NCBI GenBank assembly: GCA_037179385.1
Contig: CM074188.1
Span: forward strand, 16,447,318-16,511,317
Length of the DNA: 64,000 nucleotides
Source: Holothuria scabra
Taxonomy: Eukaryota; Echinodermata; Holothuroidea; Aspidochirotida; Holothuriidae
Reading direction: 5' to 3'
The first letter of the stretch is position 1. Each line of letters begins with the position of its first letter. A program made the position numbers and the translations under genes. Below, piece after piece: positions 23,841 to 36,327 of this stretch. Under the pieces are notes generated by a model. That model saw only the letters and a program-made list of their open reading frames with translations. It was not told the DNA's origin and searched no databases.

Positions 23841-24899
23841 AAAAAAAATGAGTAAGTTGTAGAATGATCAGAAAATTACCAGATAAAACTACCGTTAGAT
23901 GAAGTGATAATGTGAAGAAATTTATCTTCGGGATAACGAGCTGATAAGGGCATTCTACAAACTATTTGACTGCCTTGCGACATAAGATTATGATGAGTAT
24001 AAATTCGAGCAACTTCATTTAACGGCGAAAATATCTACTGAACCTTGAGGGAGGATGGCAATGCATCACATACCGGCTACCTATCCTGTACAAGTTTCAT
24101 CGAATTTGACAAGGATACCACGTGTTTGAGCAGCCTGATTAGCCAGGCTGACACAGAAATCAAAATCAACGTACAGCCCAATTCTCCATTGTCAGCATCA
24201 ACAACTATACAAGGGCTTCAATTCTTACGTATTGCGTAATGATTAACACTTAAAACATACTTGAAAATTGTAAGATGCGTTTTGTGTTTCTCTGACATGA
24301 TTGTTTTTGATCGCTGTCCCTCTATACCATGGGTGTGCATGTGGGTCTTGGCACATTGCTCAATCTAACGGGGGAAGGATCTGGGCAAGGGGTGACGGTA
24401 ATACGCCGCCTAATTAATCGAAGCCTACAGCTTCGAATTGGCGGCATAATATTTGCTCTGAGAATGTGAGCATGATAGGCCGTTTGCTCATTTTTGTACA
24501 GCACTTAATATTTTCTCGATAGAGGCTTGGAATCAAGTGGTGCAATATTGGGTTTTTTCGTTTCGTTTCAGACCATTTTCAGTGGCTTCGATCAGTACTT
24601 GCCTGCAAGTACAAACCATCTAGTATACATCTATATCTGCTCCACTTGGGTCAACCAGATGGCCACAGCAACATGATTTGGTCAAAAAGTTGCACACCCG
24701 GCTTTGCTCTATACCATAATGAACCACCGTTGGAAACTGAGACGAGAGTAATGTGCCCATCGAGTATTCACACCCACTACGGTACATTGCACACATGGGC
24801 TGACGTGCGACTGTGTGAACATAGTTCAGTCGGTAACGCTCATATCGTGATGACATAGGCCTAATGGCCGGCAACTATTCACATTATTCAAATCTTGTT
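23841..24899. other. No gene seen
   Basis: Non-coding. Short frames on both strands near 24320-24870 show no recognisable protein features. Confidence 0.4.
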
Positions 24900-24907
24900 G
24901 TTGTGGC

Positions 24908-24925
24908 CAGGGAGTTGCAGCCACT
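24908..24925. repeat. 18-bp micro-insertion with 8-bp direct repeats
   Basis: CAGGGAGTTGCAGCCACT is flanked by GTTGTGGC on both sides (24900-24907 and 24926-24933). See the related insertion at 20838. Confidence 0.55.
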
Positions 24926-24933
24926 GTTGTGGC

Positions 24934-25428
24934 GAAGGCAAGGCGGCAGGAAAGTAAGCAGATAGCCTATTCACCCAGGTTTAATATCATACAAGGCTGA
25001 TGTATTTGGAGTGTTGTGAGAGAAACTGTGAGCCTGAAATAGCACCTTGAATATTCTCGCAGATAAACATTTAGTGTACTTGTTATTGCTGATGTGACGA
25101 AAAAGGGGGGCTGAGGCCGTAAAAGCCCCCCCCCGGATCCGCGCCTGGTAAACTTTTCACTGTTAGAGTGTATTTCATTATTTTTGGTTTCGGTGACAAT
25201 TTGGATATTAGATTTCCGTGGATTTCTTGAAAATCGCAAAAAATCTTAGAGACTCAAAACCGGGAAAATTAGACTAGACGGAGGCTACAGGGCAATTGAT
25301 TTTGTTGAAAAATACGTCCTAAATCAAATAAACACGTGACTATAAGAAAATTCCACTCCCTGGATTTTCAATTTTTTCAACTATCGTCATTCTGACGCCG
25401 ATATTTTTTGTGGGAGAGGAATGGATGA
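24934..25428. other. No gene seen
   Basis: Non-coding. Contains a C run followed by CGGATCCGCGCCTGG near 25127-25147, which resembles the GACGCGGATCCAG at 22662 in inverted orientation and may be the terminus of another repeat family. Confidence 0.4.
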
Positions 25429-25541
25429 GTTAGTTAGTTAGTTGGTTGGTTGGTTGGTTGGTTGGTTGGTTGGTTGGTTGGTTGGTTGGTTGGTTGGTTG
25501 GTTGGTTGGTTGGTTGGTTGGTTGGTTGGTTGGTTGGTTGG
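25429..25541. repeat. GGTT microsatellite
   Basis: Three TTAG units followed by about 25 nearly perfect GGTT tetramers. Directly after it, GGCGACATCCAT is duplicated in tandem. Confidence 0.95.
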
Positions 25542-26350
25542 CGACATCCATGGCGACATCCATGGCCCTAACTATAAAGCTACAGAAATGATGCTGCGGG
25601 TACATCTCTTTGTTCCAACTTAGGCCTTTTTATATTAGGAGAGTCTATACATAAGTTCAATGCAAGCATGGCGCTTGGTGGCAGTAATACGTGAGCGCCG
25701 GTACACACAAATCGTTTTGGTTTTCACCCTTCGGTTTCGGCCGACAGAACTTTTCAAATAAAAGGTACACACGAATGTATTGATAGTGTTGGCCAAATCC
25801 ATGGACAATAAAATCTTGCAAGGCAAGCAAACTTTTGTGCACGATTGAGTAGACCTTTACGCAGGCGTCCTTCCAGTGTCTTAAGAATATACGGATAGGC
25901 TTACAGCTGTGTAGTACTAGCGCAAAGAGCGTACTTCTGTTATGCGTTGTTGTTACGTTGATTGATTGCATGTATGTTCGATGTCACATCAGACCAACTT
26001 GAGACATCGAGTGTAAAATTAACTCCGGTATTTGGGTAACATGCCTATGCAGGAATATAGCCTAATATATTTTTCAATGCCATGAAACAAACCGTTCTAC
26101 TACATGTAGTGCCATGAACAGTGCTTTAAAAGCTTTTCTTTGTCTTTGTTACTGATAGTTTACATAATCATTAGTCCACTTGGGGGGGGGGGACAACTTT
26201 TGGGGGGGGGGGGCTAAAACGGGATTCCCGTATTTGTATGCCGAGATTTTTGACCCCACATATGGATTGCGGTGCAAATTCTAAAGTGAGGGGCTAACCA
26301 TCGCTGTGGCCCATATGTTTTAAGAAAGCAGAGTTCTTATTTTCCGGTTA
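25542..26350. other. No gene seen; two long G runs
   Basis: Non-coding apart from chance frames. G runs of 11 and 12 at 26182-26192 and 26202-26213 are separated by nine bases. Confidence 0.4.
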
Positions 26351-26571
26351 ACGCTCTAAAAATAAAAAAGAGTGAACTTTGACTAGTTAGAAGAGTGAAA
26401 GTTATATAGCCAAGTTTCACTCTTCAAAGAGTGCCTCCAGGAACCACTCTTAAAAAAGAGTGATACATGGAGGCACTCGTTAAAGAGTGAATTTTCACTC
26501 TTCTTGGAGTGAACTTCATTCTTCTTGGAGTAACCTTCGTTGAGTGAATTAACACTCCTGATGGAGTTAAA
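26351..26571. repeat. GAGTGAA-rich inverted-repeat element
   Basis: CTCTAAAAATAAAAAAGAGT at the left is followed by many GAGTGAA and TTCACTC blocks in both orientations, ending near GATGGAGTTAAAGG. The composition suggests a small MITE related in style to the ACACTCTTAAAA element. Exact ends not certain. Confidence 0.55.
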
Positions 26572-28249
26572 GGCCCAATATTCTCACCCCAAACAGTACC
26601 GATTCTCCTAACCTTCTTACTTATGCCCCTCCCACAATTGTGTGAAATTTATCCTCATCCAGACACAGTCTGAATTTAATACTTAAGGGTGAGTATAGAA
26701 AGGCTCATTGTGTATAATCGAAACACTCTCAGCACTGTTCATGCTGTGTCATATAAGCTTTAGTACTTTGCATTGGTTGAATAAGCAGTCAATCAAAGAG
26801 CTGAGCCAATTGAGAGTTTTTGTTACCCCATACAAGAAGTGTGGTTTGGGATGAGAGGATTTGCCCTTTAATTAACTTAAGTTCCCCTCTATTCGAGAGT
26901 GACTAAGTTCACTACGTGTCTTTTGTTTGTATAGTATTAGAAGGCTCGCAATGCCCATAGCTGAAAAAAAAATCTGTCACTAAGTCGTCCATATTTCAGA
27001 TACCCCGCAGTACCTGACCCAAGGTATGCAGATAATATGAAAGTACCTGAATTGAATATCCATGGGTTGCCCTATATTGTAACTTAAACCATAACAGAAT
27101 TGACTCTTCCATACAGCTAGATATTCCGGACTGATATTTACCCTGCATCAAGTGTTTTTTTAAAAAAAATTGGTATCAAGGGGTTTGTAACCAATGTACC
27201 ATATTTGCAAGTAAAGATGATTTATTGAATATGCATGATAATTTAATCTCAAAGTTTAATATCATGGAGGTAAAAATGACACCACCTACAAGGATAAGAC
27301 ACCATTTATTGAAATCAAAACTACCGCCTTAGTCTATCATTTTCCATAAAGATATCAAGTAACCAATGTCTCGGTTTTATTTTACACATGTATCAAATTC
27401 CTCTCCTTAACAATTATCGGTACCCTCATATTTACATGCTTACAGGGTAACAGAGAAAAGGCCCTGCCCTGTTGTGGTTTAGTTCAAACAATAGCCAATT
27501 TGGAATTTCTTTACTTGAGACCAACGATGAGACCTTGTTGAAACTGATCCGCAGAAGCGTGCACAGAAATTGTAATGTGCCACAGGTGAGGGACCAGATG
27601 TAAAATCCGCCGACAAACATGGAAAACAGTGTTCCCCTCCCCCTTTAAAGGGAGCTGATATTCGAAAAAGTGCTTCATTTAAAGCGTTTTGAACGTTAGT
27701 TAACTCTCGTTATAGCCATTGTAGAGGACACGCCTGTTATTCAGCCAGGCTCGGTTAGACTGCGTCCAAGTGATTTCTCCCGACTGACTGATTTTCAACG
27801 CACTTCTATTCAGAGATGGGCCATGCCTGAAATTCTGAAGGTTTGAAGGGGAACTGGAATCAGAATGACCCCCCCCCCCCACCCCCTTTTGAAGTTTGGA
27901 CAGTCACATCAGATAAGATAATTTCCAATCATTTCGTCTGTCATATCTTGCATATCCACCTTTAGTCACTTACAATATTGTACAAGAAATAAAGAATACA
28001 ATGAAAATAAAAATGTCACTGTTTCGGACTTGAAACAAGTCTCCCCGATGTAGCCAGTATTTTTTATTGGGGATGAATAACTGCTGAACCTTTTCCCCGG
28101 TTTTACGGGTCGGAGTGTTCCTCACCCCTGTGAAAATGTTGAAATATTTATGTACCATGAGATGCAATCTGATGCATGGTGCAACATATTGCATCATTTC
28201 AAATCGATTTTTGTTCCATTAAAAAAAAGGAATAATTTGGGAGGCCAAT
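26572..28249. other. No gene seen; dispersed repeat D near 27385-27520
   Basis: The stretch 27385-27520 matches 45725-45850 in direct orientation, sharing CTCTCCTTAACAATTAT-like, ACAGAGAAAAGGC-like and TTTAGTTCAAA blocks. The remainder is featureless. Confidence 0.45.
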
Positions 28250-28545
28250 GGCCTCCTGTACCGCCCTTCTTGCTCCGCCAAAGACAAGTGTAAAATAAGA
28301 CGGATAATCTCCGTTCGCTGTTAGCTCGTAAAAAGTAGGTTTACAACCACACGTAGGTGATCTCAAAGTTGCTGGTCAGGTACTCGACCTGATTTACATC
28401 ACTTTTAATTCCATCGACTTCGATTTCATCATTCTGTTTTTAGCTGAGCTACTAGCAAGACGTATCCTCTGATATCCAACAGCCTATGGGCCTTTGAAAG
28501 CATATTCACGGTAGGTATTTTTAAATATTCTGCATAATTTGATAC
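28250..28545 (+). repeat. Dispersed repeat E
   Basis: Aligns in order with 60820-61070: GCCAATGGC near the start, GGATAATCT, AGGTTTA, GCAAGACGT, CTGATATCCAACAGCC-like and the terminal CACGGTAGGTATTT. Two further partial copies are in tandem at 60990-61500. Confidence 0.7.
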
Positions 28546-28796
28546 ATGCAAAGATGACTCCACAGAACTGACGGTCGTCAGAGTTGCCAATGAGTTATCT
28601 ATAGCCTAGCGTGGCTAATAGCGAATTGGAAGATTTTTTATTTACTGACAGTCTATTTTATGGACTTCTCGAAAGTTCATGTACTGGATATATTTTTAAA
28701 CATAATTTTATTCAAACCAATACATTTAGCAGTTATGTTATAAAAAAAGAATGAAAAATGACAATGACGGGATGAATAATCAGTAAGTAGAATAAA

Positions 28797-28798
28797 CA

Positions 28799-28865
<67 letters not shown>

Positions 28866-28886
28866 ATATATATATATATATATATA
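28797..28886. repeat. AT/ATGT microsatellite
   Basis: TA dinucleotides broken by GTATG at regular intervals. Confidence 0.95.
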
Positions 28887-29071
28887 CAGCCGTAATAGTA
28901 AAAATTAATTAATAATGTCAACCAGGCAATGGTAAAGTGCTCAACCCTGTGAAGGGAGCTGTAATATTGAAAAGGTTGCAATAAGTTCTTACAACATAGC
29001 TTTACAGAACTGTTTCGTAAGGGCCAATAATGTAGGTCCTCACTCCTCAGAAGCCTGAAGTAGAATGATGT

Positions 29072-29299
<228 letters not shown>

Positions 29300-29309
29300 C
29301 ACTATATAT

Positions 29310-30258
29310 ATATATTTCACTAATTCGGTACTTAAGGGGAAAGTTGTGGTTAAAAAGTCAGGGAGAAAAAAAATTGAGGAGAAATATAAGTTTCGCCTTT
29401 ACTTTTCCACACACTTTTTCTATAGGAATACGTAAACGGACAAGGGCGCCTTCCTAGATTTACAAAGGAGATGCAATTACTTCAATGTTGTCAAATCTAC
29501 GGACACCTAGCTGTTAACACGAACGGATGGCTGGCCATTAAAATAACGTTGTTTATATGTTTAGACCTTAGGGCGAATTCTTTTTCTTATGTATTTTATT
29601 GTTATTTTTTCGCCCTATGTCGAACATTCATGAAAATGTATCATAATTTAGCAGGCCGGGGTAACTCAAATTTGCTTACAATTTTCACACGAAAAGATGA
29701 AACTGTGACCTGCGTGTGTCTTCAATCTTCTCGACGGGCAATAGACTAAACTCACTTTACCTAAGACTAGAGGACACGTCTTTTAGCCTTAGGGGCAGTC
29801 TCACAGTTATCCTTTCGGCCCAGAACCGGAGATTCCCATCTACGTGTAAATAGTTGTTGATATTGTATGTGTAAAAATTTGTCGTTTGTCAATAGTTTTC
29901 GTCTTTGTGTCAGTTTGTGTCTTCGTTTTGGCTACCTCAGTGGCGTAAACGCAGGGGGGCATTAGGCCATTCGCCCTTCCGAGATGCCATTTTTTAGATC
30001 TGAAAAAGTAGTTAATTTAACCCAAATTTTACTTAGGTAGCACATGTGGCACCAGATTGCTCAAAACACTAGCTAATATGCTACGACAACATCTGGCCTG
30101 TGGAGAAATACCAGACAAAGGTCCTCAAGTCGATTGGAAGCTGGCACTTTTATATAGTCAAGGGTTAGGCCCGGATCTTCTTTCTTTGGAGTCCCACATC
30201 TTTGACAGACTACACTAGACCCTTTTAGGGCAATAAAGTGAGAACGTTATGTCAATAC
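29310..30258. other. No gene seen
   Basis: Non-coding. A hAT-like terminus CAGTGGCGTAAACG lies near 29938, but I found no matching right end with an 8-bp duplication. Confidence 0.4.
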
Positions 30259-30517
30259 GTAGCATTCCCATATAGGATCCTAAGGGACCTAATATGGGCC
30301 AGCGTATAGGGCCGCAATATGAACTTGCACCCAAAATTTGTAAGGGACTTATTTTGCCCTGGCCAGTTCATATGCCCATAAAGTCCATATGGGATAGATT
30401 TTGTCCCGTATGGGGCAGTTGTCCACATAGAACCCTGAACTATCTCATATGGGCCATATGGACATATATGGGCTGGTCCATTCGGGCCCCTTGTAAATCC
30501 AATAAAAGGTATGCTAC
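30259..30517. mobile_element. Small inverted-repeat element rich in ATATGGGCC
   Basis: The left end GTAGCATTCCCATATAGGAT pairs with the inverted right end GTAGCATACCTTTTATTGGA, 15 of 20 positions. The interior contains many CATATGGG/CCCATATG palindromes. No clear target duplication. Confidence 0.6.
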
Positions 30518-31243
30518 CCTGGGGAAATTGTGAACTCCATACAGATTTCGCCGACGGACCAAACGGTGCCCTCCTTATAGTTCCACATGGAAGAATCAAA
30601 CAAACTGCTCAGTGAACTTGAGCACCACTGGGATTAACAAGAACTTTAAAGCTCAGCCAAACGGCTTATGCATGACAAACTACCCAACCAAAGCGGACTA
30701 ATTCTTGGGCGTGAATCCTTGACAGGAGTGGCGGAGTACGTTTTTCCACACTTTTTTGGCAGGGGGGATTCTTCAAAAAATCCCGATCTCTTTTCAAAAA
30801 AAAGATGGAAGAGAATGCAATGAATTTTTAAAAGAAGGACAACCTCGCAATCCCACACATTTGTAGCACCAAATAGCATCTGAGGTCATTCGCATCTAAA
30901 ACAATTTCCAAAAGAGAGACGGAAAGACACCCATAGACTTATCGAAAGAGTCTCAATATCCATACAGTTACGATTTTTGCGTCCATCCATTCATTTCTAT
31001 TGCAATATTGTTACAAAAATTCTAAAAGGTCTTTGCTCTCTCACTGAAATGAGAAGTTGGCTGATTCACAGGATGGGTAAGTCAAAACAACTGTTAAATG
31101 TTGTGAGAATCTGGCAGTAGAGATCCTGTGTTTCCCAAAGTTTTAAAACAATAAGGGTGAATCACTTCCAAATTAATTCTGTTTTTGACTTAGATCAACG
31201 GGTAGGAAGTGGGGGTATTTGTAAACCATGGTGATGCGACAGG
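30518..31243. other. No gene seen
   Basis: Non-coding. The block TCGAAAGAGTCTCAAT followed by TACAGTTACGATTTTTGCG at 30937-30981 recurs at 33057-33098 in direct orientation. Confidence 0.4.
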
Positions 31244-31321
31244 ATGGAAGCAAAACTTGCCCCAATTGGGGGGGGGGGATTCTGAAGAACTGTTTGATAA
31301 CATTGTGCTGATGCAGATGGG

Positions 31322-31922
31322 CAGTTCGGGAGATAGCCGCTTTCGGGAGAAAATGAGTATTACTCCGATTGGGAGAAAATTTGACTGTCTCAACGGTATG
31401 AATATTTATGAGCACTTAGTGCCTACCTCTTCACAGTCGTCGAATTGTTTAATAAATCCGTGTATATTCAATTGTGAGGTAATAGTTTAGACATGAAAAC
31501 GAAATTTCCATGGACCTTCAACTCCGTATTTAAAACATATGTGTTAGCACGACCCACTTGCACACCTTTAAGTGAAAAGTGGTGTTCAAAACTTGCGGCT
31601 GCTTGGAGTCTATATATAAATTAAGCTTAGGACAAAGAACGTAGCAGAATTGCTCGATTTCTGAAAATCAGCGTGGTGAACAACCAAACATGACAAAGCT
31701 TTTTTATACCCCTATCAACAGAGTTTTTTAAAATGCCCGAATATCTCTTTCCTAAAATCGATAAAAATTGCATGGCTGTTTTGAACGTTATCTCAGTTGA
31801 ATTTGCGCGGTAGGATCGCAATGCATCTTGGGAGATATTTGAAAATGGCGCCACCCATGGCAAAATAATCCCCCGATCGGGTGAAAATTGATTTCCCCCG
31901 AAAGAGGTTATCTCCCGAACTG
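31322..31922. mobile_element. MITE family F, copy 2, 601 bp
   Basis: The left end CAGTTCGGGAGATAGCCGCT and the inverted right end CAGTTCGGGAGATAACCTCT are flanked by ATGGG (31317-31321 and 31923-31927), a 5-bp duplication. It matches copy 1 at 6800-7717 once the two nested insertions there are removed. Outside the MITE, two diverged direct copies of a block of about 65 bp (31246-31316 and 31926-31988) lie on either side, so it landed between tandem copies, or its surroundings were duplicated. Confidence 0.85.
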
Positions 31923-31989
31923 ATGGGGCTTGCTCCAAATGGGGAGAAATTCTAAGAAACTGTTTAATAATATTCTGTAGGTGCAGTTG

Positions 31990-34095
31990 AAGATGAGTTC
32001 AGTAACCTAGTTCACAAAATGAGTGCCGTCTGGGTAGGTCCTAGCCAATCAGAAAAGTTTTATATCACACTAACCAATGAATGCGTAGTATGTTTCTGTA
32101 TGTCTAAGAGTATGGTGGAAGAAAGAAGTTGTAAAGTTGAGATGTTAGAAATTTAGCAGGATTCATTCAAGATCTAGACTCCAGAAAGACAGAAGAGGCA
32201 AATAGACTACTAAGTATGTAATTACTGTCCATAACTTTTGGCCATTTGGACTATTTTCAGGGGGGGGGGGGACTGGTGAATTTTAGAGAGGAAAAATCCT
32301 TTGGTGAGCATATTTTCATTATAATACTCCAGGAGAATATGGGACAGGGACTAGCATGTCACACTCTGGCCTGGTAAGATTTAATTTTATGGCTTTTAGT
32401 TAGGGATGGATTTGTGAAACATAGCATAGCAGGGCAATGCTCAGTTTTGTTACTTTCAAAGGGGGACTTTCAGCTTTGGAAACTTAGGCTAAATTGGAAT
32501 CCAAAACCAGTCATTTACTTCCGTGATGGAAAAGCTTTTAATATATGAGAGCCAAAATAATTATGAGTTTATTTGAATCTCTAAGGATATAATTGGGGAT
32601 GTTATTTCAGGAAACAGAGTGACGGAACTTATTGGGTTTTCTGCAACCAAGAAGAGGTCTCGTGAGACTATTTGAACGTTGTTAATGTATCGAGAAGAAG
32701 AAGAAGCTGGTGAAAATTTTGATTCTTGAACGCCAGCTTGAATAAAAGAAGTGGTACCTTGAAATAATTGTTCTCGGTTTATTTGAGTCACAATGTGTCA
32801 TGTTTAGTTTAGTTTTGGCAGCTGCAAGGGGTTACCGGGATACCTCCACACCCCACCATAACTCTACTACCCCTACCCCAGGGCTCACCCAGAAGCACCT
32901 GCTACCCCCCTACATTCATCGCCAACTGAAGGAAGACTTGGGGGCCAGCGACGCAACAGTATGCCCATGAATTCATCCACATCTTCCCCATATTTCCCAA
33001 AGGAGAACCAAGGATATCCGCCGTAGTTATACGCTCAGTCCTCTAATGCTGAGTCATCGAAAGAGTCTCAATTTCCCTACAGTTACGATTTTTGCGTATG
33101 TTTAGTGCCTTCTTATGTTTTTTAAGACTTTAAACTGTTTTAAGTGCTTCATTCCAATGCTAAAAGATTAAAAAGTATCCCTATATTCCCGTTTTTAAGT
33201 CCCCTCTACTTTCATTTGACCCCTTCCCCTTAATTGATTGGTTTCGTAGCCGCGAGAAAAACGTTATCACTACAGGGAGGTATTATTAGCTAATAACACC
33301 TCCCCGATCGACCCAGACTGCCCACGAATGTACGTACTGCCTTGCTACATGCTCCACAATAGAGGGAGTGTATGCAGTACTGAGTGTATGGCTGCAAGCA
33401 AGTCTTCGCGGTGACTTCAACTGGTTGTACCGGTTTGAATATGTGATGCGCTGTCCAGGTAAATTTATAGAGATCGGTGCTCTGAATCCGTCAATCTCAG
33501 GACGCTGCCTCATCATTTTTCTCGAATCGTCTTGTTCAAATGCCTTTTTTTTCCTGTTGGCCGCCTAACGCGCCAACAGGGCAAAAAGACGATGTAAAAA
33601 AAAATATTAAAGAACCCAAATTAAAAAAGAAGAGATAAAAACGGATGGCAAGAAATAAAATGATAGCACAAGATAAAGTTTCTATTTGCGTTTTCATTTT
33701 ATTTCGTTTCACTTCCCCCTTTTTTTATTTGTGGTTTTTAATACTTTATTTGGATATACCGGTAATGTGTAAATTTTAAGATTAATTATTTAGTTTAAGT
33801 ATTTTTTAATTTATTTTGGGATGTATTGTTCGCTTTTAAAATGTGATCGATGTGATCGTTTTTCAATGTTTTTCTTAGAATATTTAGGACTTTAAACATT
33901 TATTTTTGAAATTAAAATGAATATTTTTTTAGTTGTCTTATTTTCCCCAATATACTAAGCGTGCTTTATTTCAAATAGAGCGGATGGATTATAGATTTTT
34001 CCCTTTGTATAATTTTACTGAATTGAAGGGGGCTGTCAATGATATTTACGAAGTCTGTGTTAGAATGCACAAAACTTTCATAGAACCATGCTACA
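31990..34095. other. No gene seen; upstream flank of the secreted-protein gene
   Basis: Non-coding and increasingly AT-rich towards 34 kb. A 9-bp hairpin CCTGTTGGC ... GCCAACAGG lies at about 33554-33580. A 12-base G run is at 32260-32271. No upstream exon could be identified by eye. Confidence 0.4.
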
Positions 34096-34103
34096 TATAA
34101 AAA
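34096..34103 (+). promoter_or_regulatory. TATA-like box upstream of the secreted-protein gene
   Basis: TATAAAAA lies 86 bp before the ATG at 34182, so transcription could begin near 34127. The competing reading is that a 5' UTR intron ends at the acceptor TTTTTACAG (34136). Both are plausible from sequence. Confidence 0.35.
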
Positions 34104-34181
34104 CACTGAAATATATCCTCTTGTGTCTTTTTACAGACAACAAATTATTCTACGTATTTGCTCAATCTCAACGTTGTCATC

Positions 34182-36327
34182 ATGTGGCAGCTAAAGGCGT
34201 TTTTCCTCTTTCTGACCTCGAGTTACCTTGCAGAATCTAGAAGTCCTCCCGAAGTCCATAGACCCTTCAATGTTCCGGGTGAAATAATATACGGACTCCG
34301 CGTGGAAGACATCATGGAAACACTGGGTGGAGTCTGGAATGCGGAAAGTCTCCGAGATGGGGCTGAGTTGGTTTGTGAAGAGTTCAAAACAGTTCTGACG
34401 TTTTTCATTCAAGAACTAACAAGAGAACCAGGAACTATTGAACGGATTTGTGACGTCGTGCGGACGTCGGAAATAGAGGAATTTTGCAATAATATCTGGG
34501 ACCAAGCGGTATCACGACGCTTCGACGAAGATGCAAGTATTAGCCTTGTACCCGGATTAGAATGTAGAGAGGATAACAACTACGACTATCCAGGAGGAGG
34601 ATTTTGGGAAAGTTCTGCGTCGGAAGGCCCAAACTTGAACTTCACGAACTATAACGACTGGTACCCAACGATGGTCGAGGCTGAGCATGAAGCAATGACT
34701 GAGGTCAAGCAAGTGTACGATTTTTGTTCAGGGCAAGGTATCGAGAAGATAAACAATATTTTATTTGCTCTCGCAGATTGGTTGGGTCCATCTGTTTTTA
34801 ACATCGTTTATTATGATCAGTACAGTAGCAGTCCTTATAGCATCTGCAGCATAGAACGGTACATAATGAGCTTGTCTCCAGAAACGTATACTGAAGAAGC
34901 GATTAAAATTGCTAAGTTCCCATTAGCTGATATCTTAGAATATTTAAGGCACCTTGATATTTGTGATAAGTCTGCAGACAACATAGGAATTGAGCTAGTA
35001 AAGGATATTCTTGTTGAGTTTTCAGGTTTGAACGGGGACGACTTTTGCGAATTTATATCCGAGGGGCATACCCGAGAGGAGTACTTAGACAAGGCCCACA
35101 CAATTATTGTAAATGCTCTGCATGTTTTCTTCGAAGAGCAAAGATGTAACAACTTTCTTTCTATACTAGCACCCCTTGATAAAGAAAGTGTACACGTCAA
35201 GTTTATTGGATTTAACCTCACAGTGCCGTCTGAGCGATTCGATTTCTGTCAACAGGTCATCGATGCCTTCTCCCCTACGTCTACCTTTGAACCTTCACCT
35301 TACCGTCTCCCTTCTGACTTTGACATTAGAAACTGGGAACCATTCAGTACACCCGGAGAATTCTTACCTGGGCTTACTTTGATCGATTTGCTGGAAATCG
35401 AGGGCGCCACCTGGCGAGCTGAAACGATAATCGAAGGGGTTGGTATATACTGCACTGTCTTCGAGGAATCCGTAGGTCAAATCGTGGAACAAGAAACATT
35501 TGACATCGCATCTCTGTGTGATTTAGTGAAAAGTGGTAATTTAGAAGCTCTTGAAGGAAAGTGCCAGGCCTTGTTGTTCCCATCATATTTTGATCGACCT
35601 ATTGGGGTAAAACCATTCAACCCCATACCGGTTGCTGTTTACTTGGCCAGAGATCTCACTGGCATATCCGATATCAGCAAGGACGAACTTTGTCCTGCAG
35701 CAAACAACCTCTTCAACGACCGCTCCTTGCAAGACATAGTCCTGAGGGGTTTGGAAGTTTTCATTGCTGAGAGTCTCCCATCGCTTCTCTCCGTCTGTCA
35801 AAATTGGGAAGAAATCGTCTGTTATTGGAAACCTTACTGCCCAGAACCCGACTTTGACATCAGCGAACCAGCGACAGCGACAGAAGATCCGTTTTATAGG
35901 TTTTACAGGTATACACCTACTCAAGAAGAAGTCAAGAAAGGAAATGCAGAATTTGATGAGATACTCTCGGGATTGGAGTCTCTTGTCCTGATAACGGTAA
36001 ATTACGAAGATAGAGAAACCTTTTGTAACATCGTTGCCGCAAGTGGTATTGATCCCGTCTCTGGCCGCGCGGTTAGTGAATTTGTGGAAGAACTGAGGGA
36101 CAATAGTTACGGACTATTAACAGACGTTCAACGATGTTCTGGGTTTGTTGACACAATTCTTGGATTGATTCCAGATCGAGACGTGGAGGAAATCTTCACT
36201 GGTGGCAATACAAACCTTCTTTATCAGGTTACTGGGTTTTCTACGTCACATGCCTTCTGCGAGGCTTTGGCAGATGATTTCTCGGCAGGAACGGGCAGTT
36301 CTACCCCCGCAGGACCAACCGGATCCG
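34182..36327 (+). CDS. Secreted protein with two tandem ten-cysteine modules (family not recognised)
   Basis: One large exon of 715 complete codons. The first ATG in frame has A at -3; the frame also extends upstream without an ATG to the possible acceptor at 34136. Residues 1-20 form a signal peptide (MWQLK, then AFFLFLTSS, then AES). Two internal repeats follow. Each begins PGE (32-34; 391-393), and exactly 18 residues after the Glu comes W-x-A-E (52; 411). Exactly 31 residues after the Glu comes the first Cys of C-x-x-F (65; 424), then C-D (90; 446). Each repeat ends with GF and a last Cys (356; 693). Cys positions are 65, 90, 102, 128, 182, 222, 261, 289, 322, 356 and 424, 446, 461, 504, 539, 547, 553, 615, 652, 693: ten each, which suggests five disulfides per module. 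N-glycosylation sites at N153 and N345. A Gly/Ser/Thr/Pro linker precedes the phase-1 donor G|GTGAGT. Without splicing the frame stops at 36383 (733 residues). Probably extracellular; function unknown. Confidence 0.85.

Noticed and set aside
33554..33580. Rho-independent-type terminator hairpin
   Set aside because: A 9-bp hairpin followed by A-rich sequence in a eukaryotic setting; not a meaningful terminator.
34158..34181. Extending the secreted-protein start to 34158
   Set aside because: That codon is TTG; the first ATG is at 34182 and is directly followed by a good signal peptide.
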